64,000 nucleotides of DNA from Persephonella sp. (GTDB lineage: Bacteria; Aquificota; Aquificia; Aquificales; Hydrogenothermaceae). A model generated the notes under the pieces. It did no database searches, was not told the DNA's origin, and saw only the letters and a list, made by a program, of their open reading frames with translations. Positions 17,818 through 26,695 of the stretch are shown here, piece by piece; position 1 is the first letter of the stretch, and the number at the start of each line of letters is the position of its first letter. The DNA lies in the NCBI RefSeq assembly GCF_027023985.1, contig NZ_JALVTW010000010.1:62001-126000 (forward strand). Direction: 5' to 3'. Made by a program: the position numbers and the translations under genes.

Positions 17818-18423
17818 ATGCCAACAGCAACTCTGTCCAAAAAATCTTCCTCAAAGCAAAAATCACCTAAACCATACAAATTCACCATAAATCATCTAAA
17901 AAAAATGTATGAGGCGGGGATATTTAATCCAGAAGAAAAAATAGAATTAATAAACGGGGAGCCTTTTATCATGACACCAATAGGATTTAGACATGCAAAA
18001 GTTTTAGAGAGATTAGAAAGGAAGCTTTACGAGATTATTTATTCTGACCCTGAACTTAAAGAAAAATTTGTTATCTGGACACAAAACCCTATAAGAATTA
18101 ATTCAAAAAACCTCCTATATCCAGATATAGCTATATATCCAGAAGAGATTTACAAAAAGGAAGATATTCCAAAAATAAAAGATGCAGTTTTAATAATAGA
18201 GATTTCAGACACAACCCTTGATTACGACAAAGAAATAAAACTTCCAGTTTATGCAAAGGGTAAAGCCAAAGAAGTCTGGATAATAAACCTAAAAGATAAC
18301 GTCTTTGAAAAATACACCCAGCCATCAAAAAAAATGTTCAAATCAATCCATATCTACCAGAAGGACGAACAGGTTAAAATCCTCAATAAAAAGATTAACC
18401 TTTCAGAAATTTTAAATGGCTAA
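17818..18423 (+). CDS. Uma2-family putative endonuclease (DUF820)
   Basis: 201 residues with the PD-(D/E)XK-like Uma2 core: EEKIELINGEPFIMTPIG, LLYPDIAIYPEE (PD motif), VLIIEISDTTLDYDKEIKLP (E-x-S motif) and YAKGKAKEVWIINL. An N-terminal Ser/Lys-rich tail precedes it. The family is expanded in cyanobacteria and other phyla and its biological role is not settled. The GC and codon usage look like the neighbours. GTGAGG lies upstream of the ATG. It is flanked by a terminator on its left. Confidence 0.85.
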   Translation: MPTATLSKKSSSKQKSPKPYKFTINHLKKMYEAGIFNPEEKIELINGEPFIMTPIGFRHAKVLERLERKLYEIIYSDPELKEKFVIWTQNPIRINSKNLLYPDIAIYPEEIYKKEDIPKIKDAVLIIEISDTTLDYDKEIKLPVYAKGKAKEVWIINLKDNVFEKYTQPSKKMFKSIHIYQKDEQVKILNKKINLSEILNG

Positions 18424-18493
18424 AACTTATAGGCAAAAACAACACTCTAATTGTAAAATAGTTTTATTCTAAACAATCAAAAGGAAGGAATTA

Positions 18494-19006
18494 ATGTCCA
18501 TATTAGATCAGCAGATAAATGCGATAAAAGAAATTTATTCTGAGATTAAAAAGTCAGGAGCAAAAATTCAGCCGGTAATCGTTGGAAAATTTGCCCTTAC
18601 TGTTTACACACAAGGGATGTATCCTGCAAATATCATATCCTTTTTATATCCTGATTTACAACTGCTAACAAAGGTTCTCAAAGAGCTTGGGTATCAACAG
18701 ATGGGAGATTTTTGGACTAGGGGAGATATAGTTGTAGAAGTTAGCAAGAAATTTAAGCTTATTCCTACAGGTTCTTTTAATCAGATTGAGGTTGATGGTC
18801 AGATTATAAATGTAGTATCCCTGGAAGACTTACTTGTAGATATGATGAATGAATGCGTCGCCGGAGATGAAACTGTATGCGAGCTTATAAAAATGCTTAT
18901 AAAATCATATTTACCGGTTTTAGATTTTCATCATATATATTCCAATTTAAAAAATAAACAGGCTGTAATAAAATTTAAACAGTATAGAAAAGAGGCAGAG
19001 GGGTAA
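18494..19006 (+). CDS. Hypothetical protein, possible nucleotidyltransferase-fold
   Basis: 170 residues. VIVGKFALTVYT near residue 29 resembles the GG-A motif region of minimal nucleotidyltransferases or DUF6036-type proteins, and SLEDLLVDMMNE resembles their later helix. The catalytic acidic pair is not evident, so it may be inactive. AAGGAAGG precedes the ATG. It ends one base before fbp, which suggests cotranscription with fbp-crcB-DUF190. Confidence 0.6.
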   Translation: MSILDQQINAIKEIYSEIKKSGAKIQPVIVGKFALTVYTQGMYPANIISFLYPDLQLLTKVLKELGYQQMGDFWTRGDIVVEVSKKFKLIPTGSFNQIEVDGQIINVVSLEDLLVDMMNECVAGDETVCELIKMLIKSYLPVLDFHHIYSNLKNKQAVIKFKQYRKEAEG

Positions 19007-19007
19007 A

Positions 19008-19973
19008 ATGACACAGATAGGGATTGATTTAAACAGATTTATTTTAGAAGAAGAAAGAAAATTTCCAAAAGCAACCGGTTCATTATCTATGGCACTCATG
19101 GCCATAGAAGCTGCAGCTAAAGTTATAGCTTCCCATGTTAGAATGGCAGGACTTGCAGATGTGCTGGGAAAAGCAGGAAAAGTTAATGTTCAGGGTGAAG
19201 AAGTCCAGAAACTTGATGAACTTTCCAATGAAATACTGATTAATCATCTATCAGATTGTGGGCAGTTCTATGCACTGGCTTCAGAAGAATTAGATGAACC
19301 TATATTTCCTTCAAAAGGAGTTGATGGAAAATATGTCATCTCTTTTGACCCGTTAGATGGTTCTTCAAATATAGACGTTAACGTTAGTATCGGGACAATT
19401 TTTTCCATTCATAAAAAAGTGACAGGAACAATTGATGATTTTCTACAAGAAGGTTATAAACAGATTGCAGCAGGATATATTATTTACGGTTCTTCCACAA
19501 TGTTTGTCCTGACTACAGGAAATGGAGTTAACGGATTTACATTAGATCCTTCTGTTGGTATGTTTTTACTCTCCCATCCTGATATGAAAATTCCAGAAAA
19601 AGGAAAAATCTATTCTATAAATGAAGCAAATGCTAAAAAATGGACACAGCCTAAACTTATTGATTATATAGAAACACTAAAAGAAGAAGGCTATACAACA
19701 AGATATATAGGTTCAATGGTAGCCGATGTTCACAGAACACTTATAAAGGGTGGAATATTTGGATACCCTGCAGATAAGAAAAACACAAACGGAAAACTCA
19801 GACTTCTTTATGAAGCTGCTCCAATGGCATTTTTAATAGAGCAGGCCGGCGGAAAAGCAACAAACGGAGAAATTGATATACTCCAGATAAAACCTACAGA
19901 TATCCATCAAAGAACCCCTGTTTTCCTTGGAAGTCCAAAAGAAATTAATCAATTAATGGAGTTTATAGGATAA
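19008..19973 (+). CDS. fbp: Fructose-1,6-bisphosphatase class I
   Basis: 321 residues. It removes the 1-phosphate of fructose 1,6-bisphosphate in gluconeogenesis. The metal-site motif FDPLDGSSNIDVNVSIGTIF is present near residues 113-132, with ASEELDEP upstream and KLRLLYEAAPMAFLIEQAGG near the C-terminus. These are hallmark class I blocks. It starts two bases after the previous gene's stop and abuts crcB without a gap, so the three are likely one transcript. Together with ppsA and the aldolases in the window it outlines sugar synthesis from pyruvate. Confidence 0.96.
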   Translation: MTQIGIDLNRFILEEERKFPKATGSLSMALMAIEAAAKVIASHVRMAGLADVLGKAGKVNVQGEEVQKLDELSNEILINHLSDCGQFYALASEELDEPIFPSKGVDGKYVISFDPLDGSSNIDVNVSIGTIFSIHKKVTGTIDDFLQEGYKQIAAGYIIYGSSTMFVLTTGNGVNGFTLDPSVGMFLLSHPDMKIPEKGKIYSINEANAKKWTQPKLIDYIETLKEEGYTTRYIGSMVADVHRTLIKGGIFGYPADKKNTNGKLRLLYEAAPMAFLIEQAGGKATNGEIDILQIKPTDIHQRTPVFLGSPKEINQLMEFIG

Positions 19974-20348
19974 ATGCAATATCTGGCTATTATGTTAGGT
20001 GGAGCCCTTGGGGCTCTCTTTAGATTTTTTGTTTCGTCCTTTGTTAACAAATATTCCGGACTTGAATTCCCTGCAGGAACTCTGACTGTAAATGTAATCG
20101 GCTCATTTATCCTTGTGTTTTTTACAGTTATAACCCTTGAAAAGCTAAGTATAGATCCTTTATGGAGAATGTTTTTTGCAGTAGGATTTTTAGGGGCTTT
20201 TACTACCTTTTCAACATTTTCCTATGAAACTATAGCTTTAATGCAGGATGGGGAATATTTTAAAAGTATATTAAATATTTTACTGAATAATGGACTATCT
20301 ATAGCTGCAGGAATAGGTGGTTTAATTCTGGCAAAAAGTTTGTCCTAA
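19974..20348 (+). CDS. crcB: Fluoride ion exporter CrcB/Fluc
   Basis: 124 residues with four hydrophobic helices. The family motifs GGALGALFRFFVS, GTLTVNVIGSFIL and FLGAFTTFSTFSYE (pore Phe/Ser/Thr track) are clear. Fluc proteins form dual-topology dimers that let F- leave the cell and protect phosphoryl-transfer enzymes such as enolase and pyrophosphatase. The ATG directly follows the fbp stop, and DUF190 follows after 10 bp, a known Fluc partner. No fluoride riboswitch was seen; the gene is internal to a transcript. Confidence 0.93.
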   Translation: MQYLAIMLGGALGALFRFFVSSFVNKYSGLEFPAGTLTVNVIGSFILVFFTVITLEKLSIDPLWRMFFAVGFLGAFTTFSTFSYETIALMQDGEYFKSILNILLNNGLSIAAGIGGLILAKSLS

Positions 20349-20358
20349 GGAGCTTATT

Positions 20359-20697
20359 ATGAAAATAGAGGGAGAGGCTTATTTACTTAGAATATTTATA
20401 GGCGAAAATGACAGAATAGATGGAAAGCTGGCATATAAGAAACTTGTTGAGATTATGAGGGAAAATGATATAGCTGGAGCTACAGTTTTAAGGGGAATAC
20501 TTGGATATGGTGCTTCCAGCAGAATACATGCAGCAGGATTATTAACCCTCTCCGGAGATTTACCTGTTGTAATAGAAGCTGTAGATAGAGAAGAAAAAAT
20601 TAAAAAATTAATTCCTGAAATAGAAAAATACATAAAAAATGGTCTCGTAACCCTTGAAAAAGTCCATGTGATTAAATATGTGTATGATAAATCATAA
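20359..20697 (+). CDS. DUF190-family protein
   Basis: 112 residues, single DUF190 domain with a PII-like ferredoxin fold. Diagnostic segments are LRIFIGENDRIDGKLAYKK and GATVLRGILGYGASSRIH, then LPVVIEAVDREEKI. The family is often encoded next to crcB, as here, and is presumed to regulate or assist it; the mechanism is unknown. AAGGAG precedes the ATG. Confidence 0.9.
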   Translation: MKIEGEAYLLRIFIGENDRIDGKLAYKKLVEIMRENDIAGATVLRGILGYGASSRIHAAGLLTLSGDLPVVIEAVDREEKIKKLIPEIEKYIKNGLVTLEKVHVIKYVYDKS

Positions 20698-20751
20698 ACA
20701 AAACCCAAAAATTATTAGATAATCTAAAAAACCAAAATCTTTGAGGAAAAG

Positions 20752-21330
20752 ATGCTTTTCATAGGAATAGAAACAAATCCTGATAAAACTTATACAGTAG
20801 CTCAGATGGATAAAAACAGAAATATTCTTTATCTGAGTTCTTTCTGGCGTGAAGGACTTTTATGGTTTTTAGACCATAAAAATATAAATGTTGTGGCAGT
20901 CAATCTCCCTTCCTGGTATAAAATAAATCAGCAAAAAAATGCCCTTGATGTAATCAGAACTTTAACCGATATATTTGAATTTCAGGAGGCAGGGGAGGAA
21001 ACAGAAAAAGAAAAAATTGTTATCAAAACAGATACAGATCTATTTTTTAGTCAACTGGTAAGAAAAGACCTATTGCCTATAACAACCCCAGAAGGTTTAG
21101 AACAGAGAATCTACAATCTTCCAAAAGCCGGAATTATAGTTCAACCTGAAATGTTTTCAAAAGAAAGAAAACAGATTCAAAGGGAGCTTGGAGCGATAGC
21201 ATCAGCATTTGCAGCATATTCTTATTATCACGACACCTATGATACTGTAGAAAGAGAAGAGGATAAACTTTATATTCCTAAATACAGTTTCGTTCCAAAA
21301 GAAAAAAGAATAATTTCCCGTTTATATTAA
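20752..21330 (+). CDS. Hypothetical protein (possible RNase H-fold, DUF429-like)
   Basis: 192 residues beginning MLFIGIETNPDKTYTVAQMD, then WFLDHKNINVVAVNLPSW, which loosely resembles the first strands of RNase H-fold DUF429 proteins. The acidic catalytic residues are not clearly conserved. I cannot name it with confidence. TGAGGAAAAG lies just before the ATG. Its stop shares four bases with the convergent Sel1-repeat gene. Confidence 0.6.
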   Translation: MLFIGIETNPDKTYTVAQMDKNRNILYLSSFWREGLLWFLDHKNINVVAVNLPSWYKINQQKNALDVIRTLTDIFEFQEAGEETEKEKIVIKTDTDLFFSQLVRKDLLPITTPEGLEQRIYNLPKAGIIVQPEMFSKERKQIQRELGAIASAFAAYSYYHDTYDTVEREEDKLYIPKYSFVPKEKRIISRLY

Positions 21331-21806
21331 TTCTTTTCTTTATACATGGACATAAAGTTTCTACAGGCGAGTTCATCACCTAAACCACATGCTTTTTTAA
21401 AAAACTGCTTCGCTTTTTTATAGTCTCTCTTTACACCTATTCCCTGATTATATAGAACCCCAAGATTATTACAGGCAAAACTGTAATCCAAATCACACGC
21501 TTTTTTGAAAAACCATATAGCCTTTTTTATATTTTTTCCCACATTATGCCCATAAAAATAGATTATCCCTAAATCATAACAGGCAAGGGGATAACCTAAA
21601 CTACAAGATTTTTCATAAAAATAAAGAGCTTTTCTAAAATCCTTTCCATCGTAAATTGAGCCTAAATGAAAGCAAACTTTGGCATTTCCTTCATTACAGG
21701 ACTTTTTTAAATTTTTAATATCTTCCCCAAAGGAAAAACTAAATAGAATAAGAAGCAATCCTATAAATAAACCTGACTTTATTTCAAAAATCTTTTGCAT
21801 TCCCAT
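21327..21806 (-). CDS. Secreted Sel1-repeat (Hcp-like) protein
   Basis: 159 residues. A hydrophobic signal (LFIGLLLILFSFSFG, residues about 13-27) is followed by roughly three and a half Sel1-like repeats of 36 residues. Each has paired cysteines spaced as in Helicobacter cysteine-rich proteins: KKSCNEGNAKVC, EKSCSLGYPLAC, KKACDLDYSFAC, KKACGLGDELAC. Disulfides are expected between repeat helices, so export is likely. Sel1 proteins are scaffold-like; some Hcp proteins bind beta-lactams. Its stop overlaps the neighbouring gene's stop. Confidence 0.85.
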   Translation of the reverse strand: MGMQKIFEIKSGLFIGLLLILFSFSFGEDIKNLKKSCNEGNAKVCFHLGSIYDGKDFRKALYFYEKSCSLGYPLACYDLGIIYFYGHNVGKNIKKAIWFFKKACDLDYSFACNNLGVLYNQGIGVKRDYKKAKQFFKKACGLGDELACRNFMSMYKEKN

Positions 21807-21860
21807 TTTTTGACTGTAAGTTTAATACTGCCGGTATTTATTTTATAAAATTCACAAGAC

Positions 21861-21888
21861 TTGACAAATTTGAGTGTAGATATATAAT
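21861..21888 (+). promoter_or_regulatory. Sigma-70-type promoter of hsp20
   Basis: TTGACA (21861-21866) and TATAAT (21883-21888), both perfect consensus hexamers, are separated by 16 bp and lie 44 bp upstream of the hsp20 start. No CIRCE-like inverted repeat was seen. Confidence 0.75.
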
Positions 21889-21931
21889 ATTTTATGTAAA
21901 TAAAATTATAAAATTTATGGAGGTGAGGACG

Positions 21932-22387
21932 ATGGACAGAAGAAACTTACCAGCATTCGGATGGAACCCATTCAGAGAATTGACAAGAATAGAACAAGAA
22001 TTAAATAAAGTATTTAACGAACTTGTTCCAACTCCAAAAAGCGGTGAACTTGTGGAAGTCACAACTTGGGCTCCAAGAGTTGATGTTTATGAAAAAGATA
22101 ACAAACTAATTATTGAAGCTGAAATCCCAGGTGCTAAAAAAGAAGATGTGGAAGTTAAAATTAAAGATAACGCAGTAGTAATAAAAGGCGAAGTAAAAAA
22201 AGAAGCAGAAGAAAAAGACAAAACTTACTATAGAACAGAAAGATTCTACGGTGTATTTGAAAGGGTTATCCCATTACCAGTAGAAGTAAAAGCCGAAGAA
22301 GCTAAAGCTTCATTTGAAAACGGCGTCCTGAAAATAGAAATACCTAAAGCTATAGAAGAAAAAGAAGTCAAAATCGAAGTTCAATAA
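21932..22387 (+). CDS. Small heat-shock protein, Hsp20/alpha-crystallin family
   Basis: 151 residues. The alpha-crystallin domain spans about residues 45-140: WAPRVDVYEKDNKLIIEAEI, PGAKKEDVEVKIKDNAVVIK, then YRTERFYGVFERVIPLP and the FENGVLKIEIPK beta-9 motif. The C-terminal VKIEVQ is a variant of the IxI anchor. It is an ATP-independent holdase that keeps unfolding proteins soluble. The ATG at 21932 is chosen because GGAGGT lies seven bases upstream; a more distal ATG overlaps that site. A near-perfect promoter suggests strong expression. Confidence 0.95.
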   Translation: MDRRNLPAFGWNPFRELTRIEQELNKVFNELVPTPKSGELVEVTTWAPRVDVYEKDNKLIIEAEIPGAKKEDVEVKIKDNAVVIKGEVKKEAEEKDKTYYRTERFYGVFERVIPLPVEVKAEEAKASFENGVLKIEIPKAIEEKEVKIEVQ

Positions 22388-23583
22388 TTGGCCTCCTCAA
22401 AGCTCCCTTCAGGGAGCTTTCTCCTATCCTTTGCATTTTGAAGCCATTCAAAGAAGAAAGCTAAAAATATTCCCAGAAATAACCCTGAAACTATTGAAAC
22501 AACCATAATTAGCATTTTCTTTGGTTTTGCCGGTTTATCAGAAATACTTTTGCTTAAAACTTTAAAATTCTCTGTCAAAGGTGGTTTTAAAGAAAGTTCT
22601 AACATCTTAATTTGTCTATCTATATTTTTCAGTCGCAAGCGGAAATTTTCTAATTTTTCATCTATGGATTTTATCTGTATTTCATTAATCTGTTTTACTT
22701 TCTTTTCAATTGCCGGAATTTGTTCCTGTTCTATGTTTTTAATCTCAAGCTGATAATTTTTAATTTTATTTTGCAGAGAGGTAATCAGATTTTCATATTG
22801 GGCTATTTGATTTGAAACTATTAATAAGGAAGAATCTGAAAGATTAGGATTTTTCATTGCTATTGATAAATTTTTAATAGCTTTTTCATAATCATTTATA
22901 GAAGATAAATAGCTTTTGATTAGCAAATTAAGGTTTTTTTCTTTTTCCTGTAAAAATGCCATTTTTCTCTTTAAAAGTGGTATTTCTTCTTTTATGAGAA
23001 AATCTTTCTGTCTCTCTAATTCTTTTATTTTGTAATCTTGAATTACTTTCTTTTCTTCCTCTAATCGTTCAATTTTGTTTTTTGTATCTAAAATAAATTT
23101 CTGTAAAACAGGTTTATATTCAGATTGCAGATATTGAAGTATTTTACTTATTGCTTCTTCTCCTTTTTTATTGGAAAGACTATACACCCTTATTAAAAAA
23201 ATATCTGTTTTATCCCTTTTAACTGTTTGAATATTAACATCATCCAGATAAAAACCGTTTTCTTTTAAAAATTTTTTTCTATCGGTTCCTTCTTTGTAAA
23301 ATTTTGCCTTTACCAGACCTATAATCTTTGATATATCATTGGCAGGAACTCCATTTATATAAATATTTTTAATGTTTGCTTCTACTTTATACAAAGGAGT
23401 TGATAAAATAATATAGACTAATCCTGTAAAGAATATAAATACCGTAGAAATGATAATTATCTTCCATCTCTTTTTTAGTATTAGAAAAAGCTCATAAAGG
23501 TCTATCTCGTCTTCCTGACAATAGACAATTTTATTTGCGTCTGTGTCGTCTGCTTTTATTATTGGGATTTTCTTTTCATACAT
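22381..23583 (-). CDS. Wzz-type polysaccharide chain-length / co-polymerase protein
   Basis: 400 residues. A transmembrane helix follows DEIDLYELFLILKKRWKIII (about residues 27-65). A long periplasmic region rich in coiled coil (about 160-330) and a second transmembrane helix (KKMLIMVVSIVSGLFLGIF, about 355-375) follow. This is the polysaccharide co-polymerase topology. The pre-TM2 segment SDKPAKPKK carries the Pro-rich motif of Wzz proteins. It would set O-antigen or exopolysaccharide chain length; no polymerase or flippase is nearby. The last codons overlap hsp20 and contain its terminator hairpin. Confidence 0.8.
   Translation of the reverse strand: MYEKKIPIIKADDTDANKIVYCQEDEIDLYELFLILKKRWKIIIISTVFIFFTGLVYIILSTPLYKVEANIKNIYINGVPANDISKIIGLVKAKFYKEGTDRKKFLKENGFYLDDVNIQTVKRDKTDIFLIRVYSLSNKKGEEAISKILQYLQSEYKPVLQKFILDTKNKIERLEEEKKVIQDYKIKELERQKDFLIKEEIPLLKRKMAFLQEKEKNLNLLIKSYLSSINDYEKAIKNLSIAMKNPNLSDSSLLIVSNQIAQYENLITSLQNKIKNYQLEIKNIEQEQIPAIEKKVKQINEIQIKSIDEKLENFRLRLKNIDRQIKMLELSLKPPLTENFKVLSKSISDKPAKPKKMLIMVVSIVSGLFLGIFLAFFFEWLQNAKDRRKLPEGSFEEANY
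22399..22424 (+). terminator. hsp20 terminator embedded in the convergent wzz-like coding sequence
   Basis: AAAGCTCCC (22399-22407) and GGGAGCTTT (22412-22420) form a 9-bp perfect stem with a TTCA loop 11 bp after the hsp20 stop. The same bases encode the C-terminal KLPEGSF of the convergent gene. Confidence 0.7.
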
Positions 23584-23679
23584 AATTATTTTTCTATATT
23601 TTTTTATAATTAATATATCACATTAAATAATAAATTAATAATTCATACAAAAGAAAAATTTTTGGTCTAAAATTTTTTT

Positions 23680-23949
23680 ATGATAATAATTCATTATTTA
23701 GATAATAATCTTATTACTTTTGAACTAAAGTCCTTATCTGCAATCCCTCTGGCATCTAACGTTCTTTCAAAACTAAAGGAAGACCTCTATGTAGATTGGG
23801 CTTTTATTTTGGAAGAACTTAATGAAACTGTTGAGGAAGGTATAAAAGGCAAGAAAATCAATGTCCTTGAAATGAGGGATACTTCAAAAGAAAAAATAGT
23901 TATCATCTCAGTTGAAGAATACGACCTTGTTGCCATAATCCCATCCTGA
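23680..23949 (+). CDS. Hypothetical protein upstream of trpE
   Basis: 89 residues, no signal or membrane segment: MIIIHYLDNNLITFELKSLS at the start and VIISVEEYDLVAIIPS at the end. I do not recognise a family. It lies 31 bp before trpE in the same orientation, so it may be cotranscribed. No good ribosome-binding site is visible before the ATG, which lowers confidence. Confidence 0.5.
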   Translation: MIIIHYLDNNLITFELKSLSAIPLASNVLSKLKEDLYVDWAFILEELNETVEEGIKGKKINVLEMRDTSKEKIVIISVEEYDLVAIIPS

Positions 23950-23980
23950 TAAAATAGTTTTAAAAACCATTGAGGTTGAA

Positions 23981-25468
23981 ATGTCTGTAAATCTTTCCTT
24001 TGAAGAATTTAAAAAGCTTGCAACAGAATATAATGTAATTCCTGTTTATAAAGAGATACTTCTTGATTTGGATACTCCTCTATCTGTATTCTTAAAAATT
24101 TTCTCTCCTGAAAGATTTAGCTTTTTATTTGAAAGTGTAGAGCAAGGGGAAAACATAGGGAGATACTCTTTTATAGGTTCTTCTTTACCTGTTTACATAA
24201 AAACAAAAAAAACATTTGCAGAATTCTATAACAACGGTCAGATAGAATGTAAAAATACAAAAGACCCTATAGATGAGCTTAAAAATCATCTCAAAAAATA
24301 TAAACCTGCAAAGCTTGAAGACCTTCCACCATTTTGGGGTGGTTTTGTTGGGTATGTTGGATATGATGTGATTTCTTTTTATGAGCCTATTCCGGATATT
24401 AAACCGGACACTTTAAAACTACCTGATATCTTCTTTTTCCTTAGCGATGAGGTAATTGCTTTTGATAATGTGAAAAAGACAATAAAAATCATAGTCAGTG
24501 CTATATTAGAGCCTGAAGATAATATAGAAGAAAAATACAATGAAACATTAAATAGAATTAATGAGATTGAAAATAGGCTTAACCGAGAGGTAAAGCTAAA
24601 TAGACTGCCAATAATAAACATAAAAGATGTTGATATTAGCAGATGGAAATCAAACTTTAAAAAAGAGGATTTTCTAAAAGCTGTTGAAAAATGCAAATAC
24701 TACATCAGAGAAGGGGACATTATACAGGTTGTTATCTCCCAGAGATTTCATAAAAAGCTTGAAACAGACCCTATTAATGTTTATAGAGCAGTAAGGGCGA
24801 TAAATCCTTCACCATATCTTTTTTATCTGGATTTCAGGGATATTAAGCTGATAGGTTCTTCTCCGGAAATACTGGTTTCTGTAAAAAATGGAAAAATACA
24901 GACAAAACCTATAGCAGGAACAAGACCAAGAGGGAAAACATCGGAAGAAGATAAAAAACTTGCAGAAGAGCTTATTTCTGATGAAAAAGAAAGGGCAGAA
25001 CACCTTATGCTTGTTGATTTGGCAAGAAATGATGTTGGAAAGGTTGCAAAAGCAGGCAGCGTAAAGGTTGATAGATTTATGTATATTGAAAATTATTCCC
25101 ATGTGATGCATATAGTTTCTGATGTTTCCGGTGAGTTAAAAGAAGGACTTTATCCCCTTGACGTGCTTAAATCGGTATTCCCTGTTGGAACTGTAAGCGG
25201 TGCTCCAAAAGTTAGGGCAATGCAGATTATAGAAGAACTGGAACCAGAAAAAAGAGGTCCCTATGCCGGTGCCGTAGGATATATTTCTTTTGATGGTAAT
25301 CTGGATACTGCTATTGCAATAAGAACAGCAATTGTTAGAAAAGATGATATTTATGTGCAGGCAGGGGCAGGTATTGTGGCAGACTCAATCCCTGAAAATG
25401 AATATCAGGAAACAGTAAATAAAGCAAAAGCCCTTATAAAAGCGATTGAAATAGCAGAGAATGTCTGA
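23981..25468 (+). CDS. trpE: Anthranilate synthase component I
   Basis: 495 residues, standard length. It converts chorismate to anthranilate with ammonia supplied by TrpG, opening tryptophan synthesis. The N-terminal lobe has [20 protein letters not shown], carrying the LExS-like feedback-site element seen as FESVE. The chorismate-binding domain has [60 protein letters not shown] and [12 protein letters not shown]. TrpG is not encoded nearby. TGAGG lies upstream of the ATG. The similar enzyme PabB is less likely given the length and the N-terminal motif. Confidence 0.95.
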   Translation: MSVNLSFEEFKKLATEYNVIPVYKEILLDLDTPLSVFLKIFSPERFSFLFESVEQGENIGRYSFIGSSLPVYIKTKKTFAEFYNNGQIECKNTKDPIDELKNHLKKYKPAKLEDLPPFWGGFVGYVGYDVISFYEPIPDIKPDTLKLPDIFFFLSDEVIAFDNVKKTIKIIVSAILEPEDNIEEKYNETLNRINEIENRLNREVKLNRLPIINIKDVDISRWKSNFKKEDFLKAVEKCKYYIREGDIIQVVISQRFHKKLETDPINVYRAVRAINPSPYLFYLDFRDIKLIGSSPEILVSVKNGKIQTKPIAGTRPRGKTSEEDKKLAEELISDEKERAEHLMLVDLARNDVGKVAKAGSVKVDRFMYIENYSHVMHIVSDVSGELKEGLYPLDVLKSVFPVGTVSGAPKVRAMQIIEELEPEKRGPYAGAVGYISFDGNLDTAIAIRTAIVRKDDIYVQAGAGIVADSIPENEYQETVNKAKALIKAIEIAENV

Positions 25469-25472
25469 TTAT

Positions 25473-25631
25473 TTATTTTATGAATTCCTTTAATTCTTGA
25501 AGATTATTTATTTCAATCATATTTTGTTCTTTTCTTGCTTCTTCAATTACTTTTTGGGTTTTCAAGTTAGGAATTTTACTTTGTTTCTTATCAACAAATT
25601 TCCAAATAATATTGCGTATTATTTTTATCAT
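25473..25631 (-). CDS. 52-residue protein coupled to the M20 peptidase gene; antitoxin-tail-like
   Basis: The ORF runs from ATG (25629-25631) to TAA (25473-25475). Its ATG overlaps the peptidase stop as ATGA, so translation is probably coupled. The protein is basic at the start (MIKIIRNIIWKFVDKK). Its second half, TQKVIEEARKEQNMIE plus NNLQELKEF, resembles the C-terminal toxin-binding tail of RelB/DinJ-type antitoxins. No toxin gene is adjacent. It may be a remnant antitoxin or an unrelated small protein. Confidence 0.5.
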   Translation of the reverse strand: MIKIIRNIIWKFVDKKQSKIPNLKTQKVIEEARKEQNMIEINNLQELKEFIK

Positions 25632-26695
25632 TTTTCTACTCTGATAAAGTCAGACAGTATCTCAAAGTTTTTGTATAGATTTTCAAGGGGAATGTTTTCA
25701 TTTTTCTGGTGTGCCTGTGCTGCTTCTCCGGGACCAAAGTTAACAGCATCTATTCCATACAGAGATAATCTTGCAACATCTGTCCATGCCTGTTTAGCTT
25801 CAACAGGGAGGGAGTATTTTTCTATAAGCTCCGATAAAACAGGATTATACAGGCAAACATTTCCAGATGGGCAAAGGTCTGTAAATTCAACCTCAGCTTC
25901 ACCATTTACCAGTTTTAAAACATCCTCTTTAGCCTGTTCGATAGTTTTCCCCGGAGCAAAGCGATAGTTAACATTAATAACAAATTTATCCGGAATTATA
26001 TTTCTTCCTCCTGAAAACTCAACCATTGTGGCATTCATAACTTCTAAAAATTTCATTCCATCAAATTCATACTCATGTATTCCGTAATCTGCAAGTCTTT
26101 TTAGGAAATCTGCTGCCTTATGGATTGCATTTTCTCCCTGCCAAGGACGGGCTGAATGTGCCCTTTTTCCTTTGAAAATAATAGAAGCGTGGAGTGTGCC
26201 AAGACAGCCAACCTGAACTTTGTTATCTGTAGGCTCTAAAGCTATCGCAAGGTCAGCTTTTTGAATAATATCAAACTCTGATAAAAGCGGTTCAAGACCA
26301 TTATCAACATAAGGACCTTCTTCTTTTTCATAAAAAACGTATATCAAATTAAATCTTTTCTCTTTATTAGAAAAATAATCCATCAATCCCATCATTACAG
26401 CAAGGCCACCTTTCATATCAGAAGCACCAAGTCCATAAAGACGACCATCTATGATTTGACCTGTCAAATCATTTTCGCCGGGAACGGTATCCAGATGACC
26501 AACAAGTGCAAGGGTTTTCTTAGATGGGTCTATTTCATCAAAAACCATCAAAGAGTTGTTGTATCTGATTATATTTGATGGGGGATAATATCTTTCTACA
26601 AAATTTTGTGTGTAATCGGCTATCTCTTTTTCATTTCCTATAACAGATGGGATTTCAACAAGGTCCTTCAGATATTTAACCAGTTTTTCTTTCAT
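25628..26695 (-). CDS. M20-family metallopeptidase, DapE/ArgE type
   Basis: 355 residues. The two-zinc M20 ligands are visible: GHLDTVPG (His near residue 66), GASDMKGGLAV (bridging Asp), YEKEEGPY (catalytic Glu and metal Glu), ALEPTDN and a late His in EAAQAHQKNE. This length and spacing resemble succinyl-diaminopimelate desuccinylases of the short actinobacterial type, or N-acetyl-lysine/ornithine deacetylases. It probably deacylates an amino-acid intermediate of lysine or arginine synthesis. Its start overlaps the IclR-like gene's stop by four bases (ATGA), placing a regulator and enzyme in one operon. Confidence 0.85.
   Translation of the reverse strand: MKEKLVKYLKDLVEIPSVIGNEKEIADYTQNFVERYYPPSNIIRYNNSLMVFDEIDPSKKTLALVGHLDTVPGENDLTGQIIDGRLYGLGASDMKGGLAVMMGLMDYFSNKEKRFNLIYVFYEKEEGPYVDNGLEPLLSEFDIIQKADLAIALEPTDNKVQVGCLGTLHASIIFKGKRAHSARPWQGENAIHKAADFLKRLADYGIHEYEFDGMKFLEVMNATMVEFSGGRNIIPDKFVINVNYRFAPGKTIEQAKEDVLKLVNGEAEVEFTDLCPSGNVCLYNPVLSELIEKYSLPVEAKQAWTDVARLSLYGIDAVNFGPGEAAQAHQKNENIPLENLYKNFEILSDFIRVEK

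Noticed and set aside
17818-18423. Uma2 gene as a transposon remnant
   Set aside because: No inverted repeats, target duplications or transposase are visible around it.
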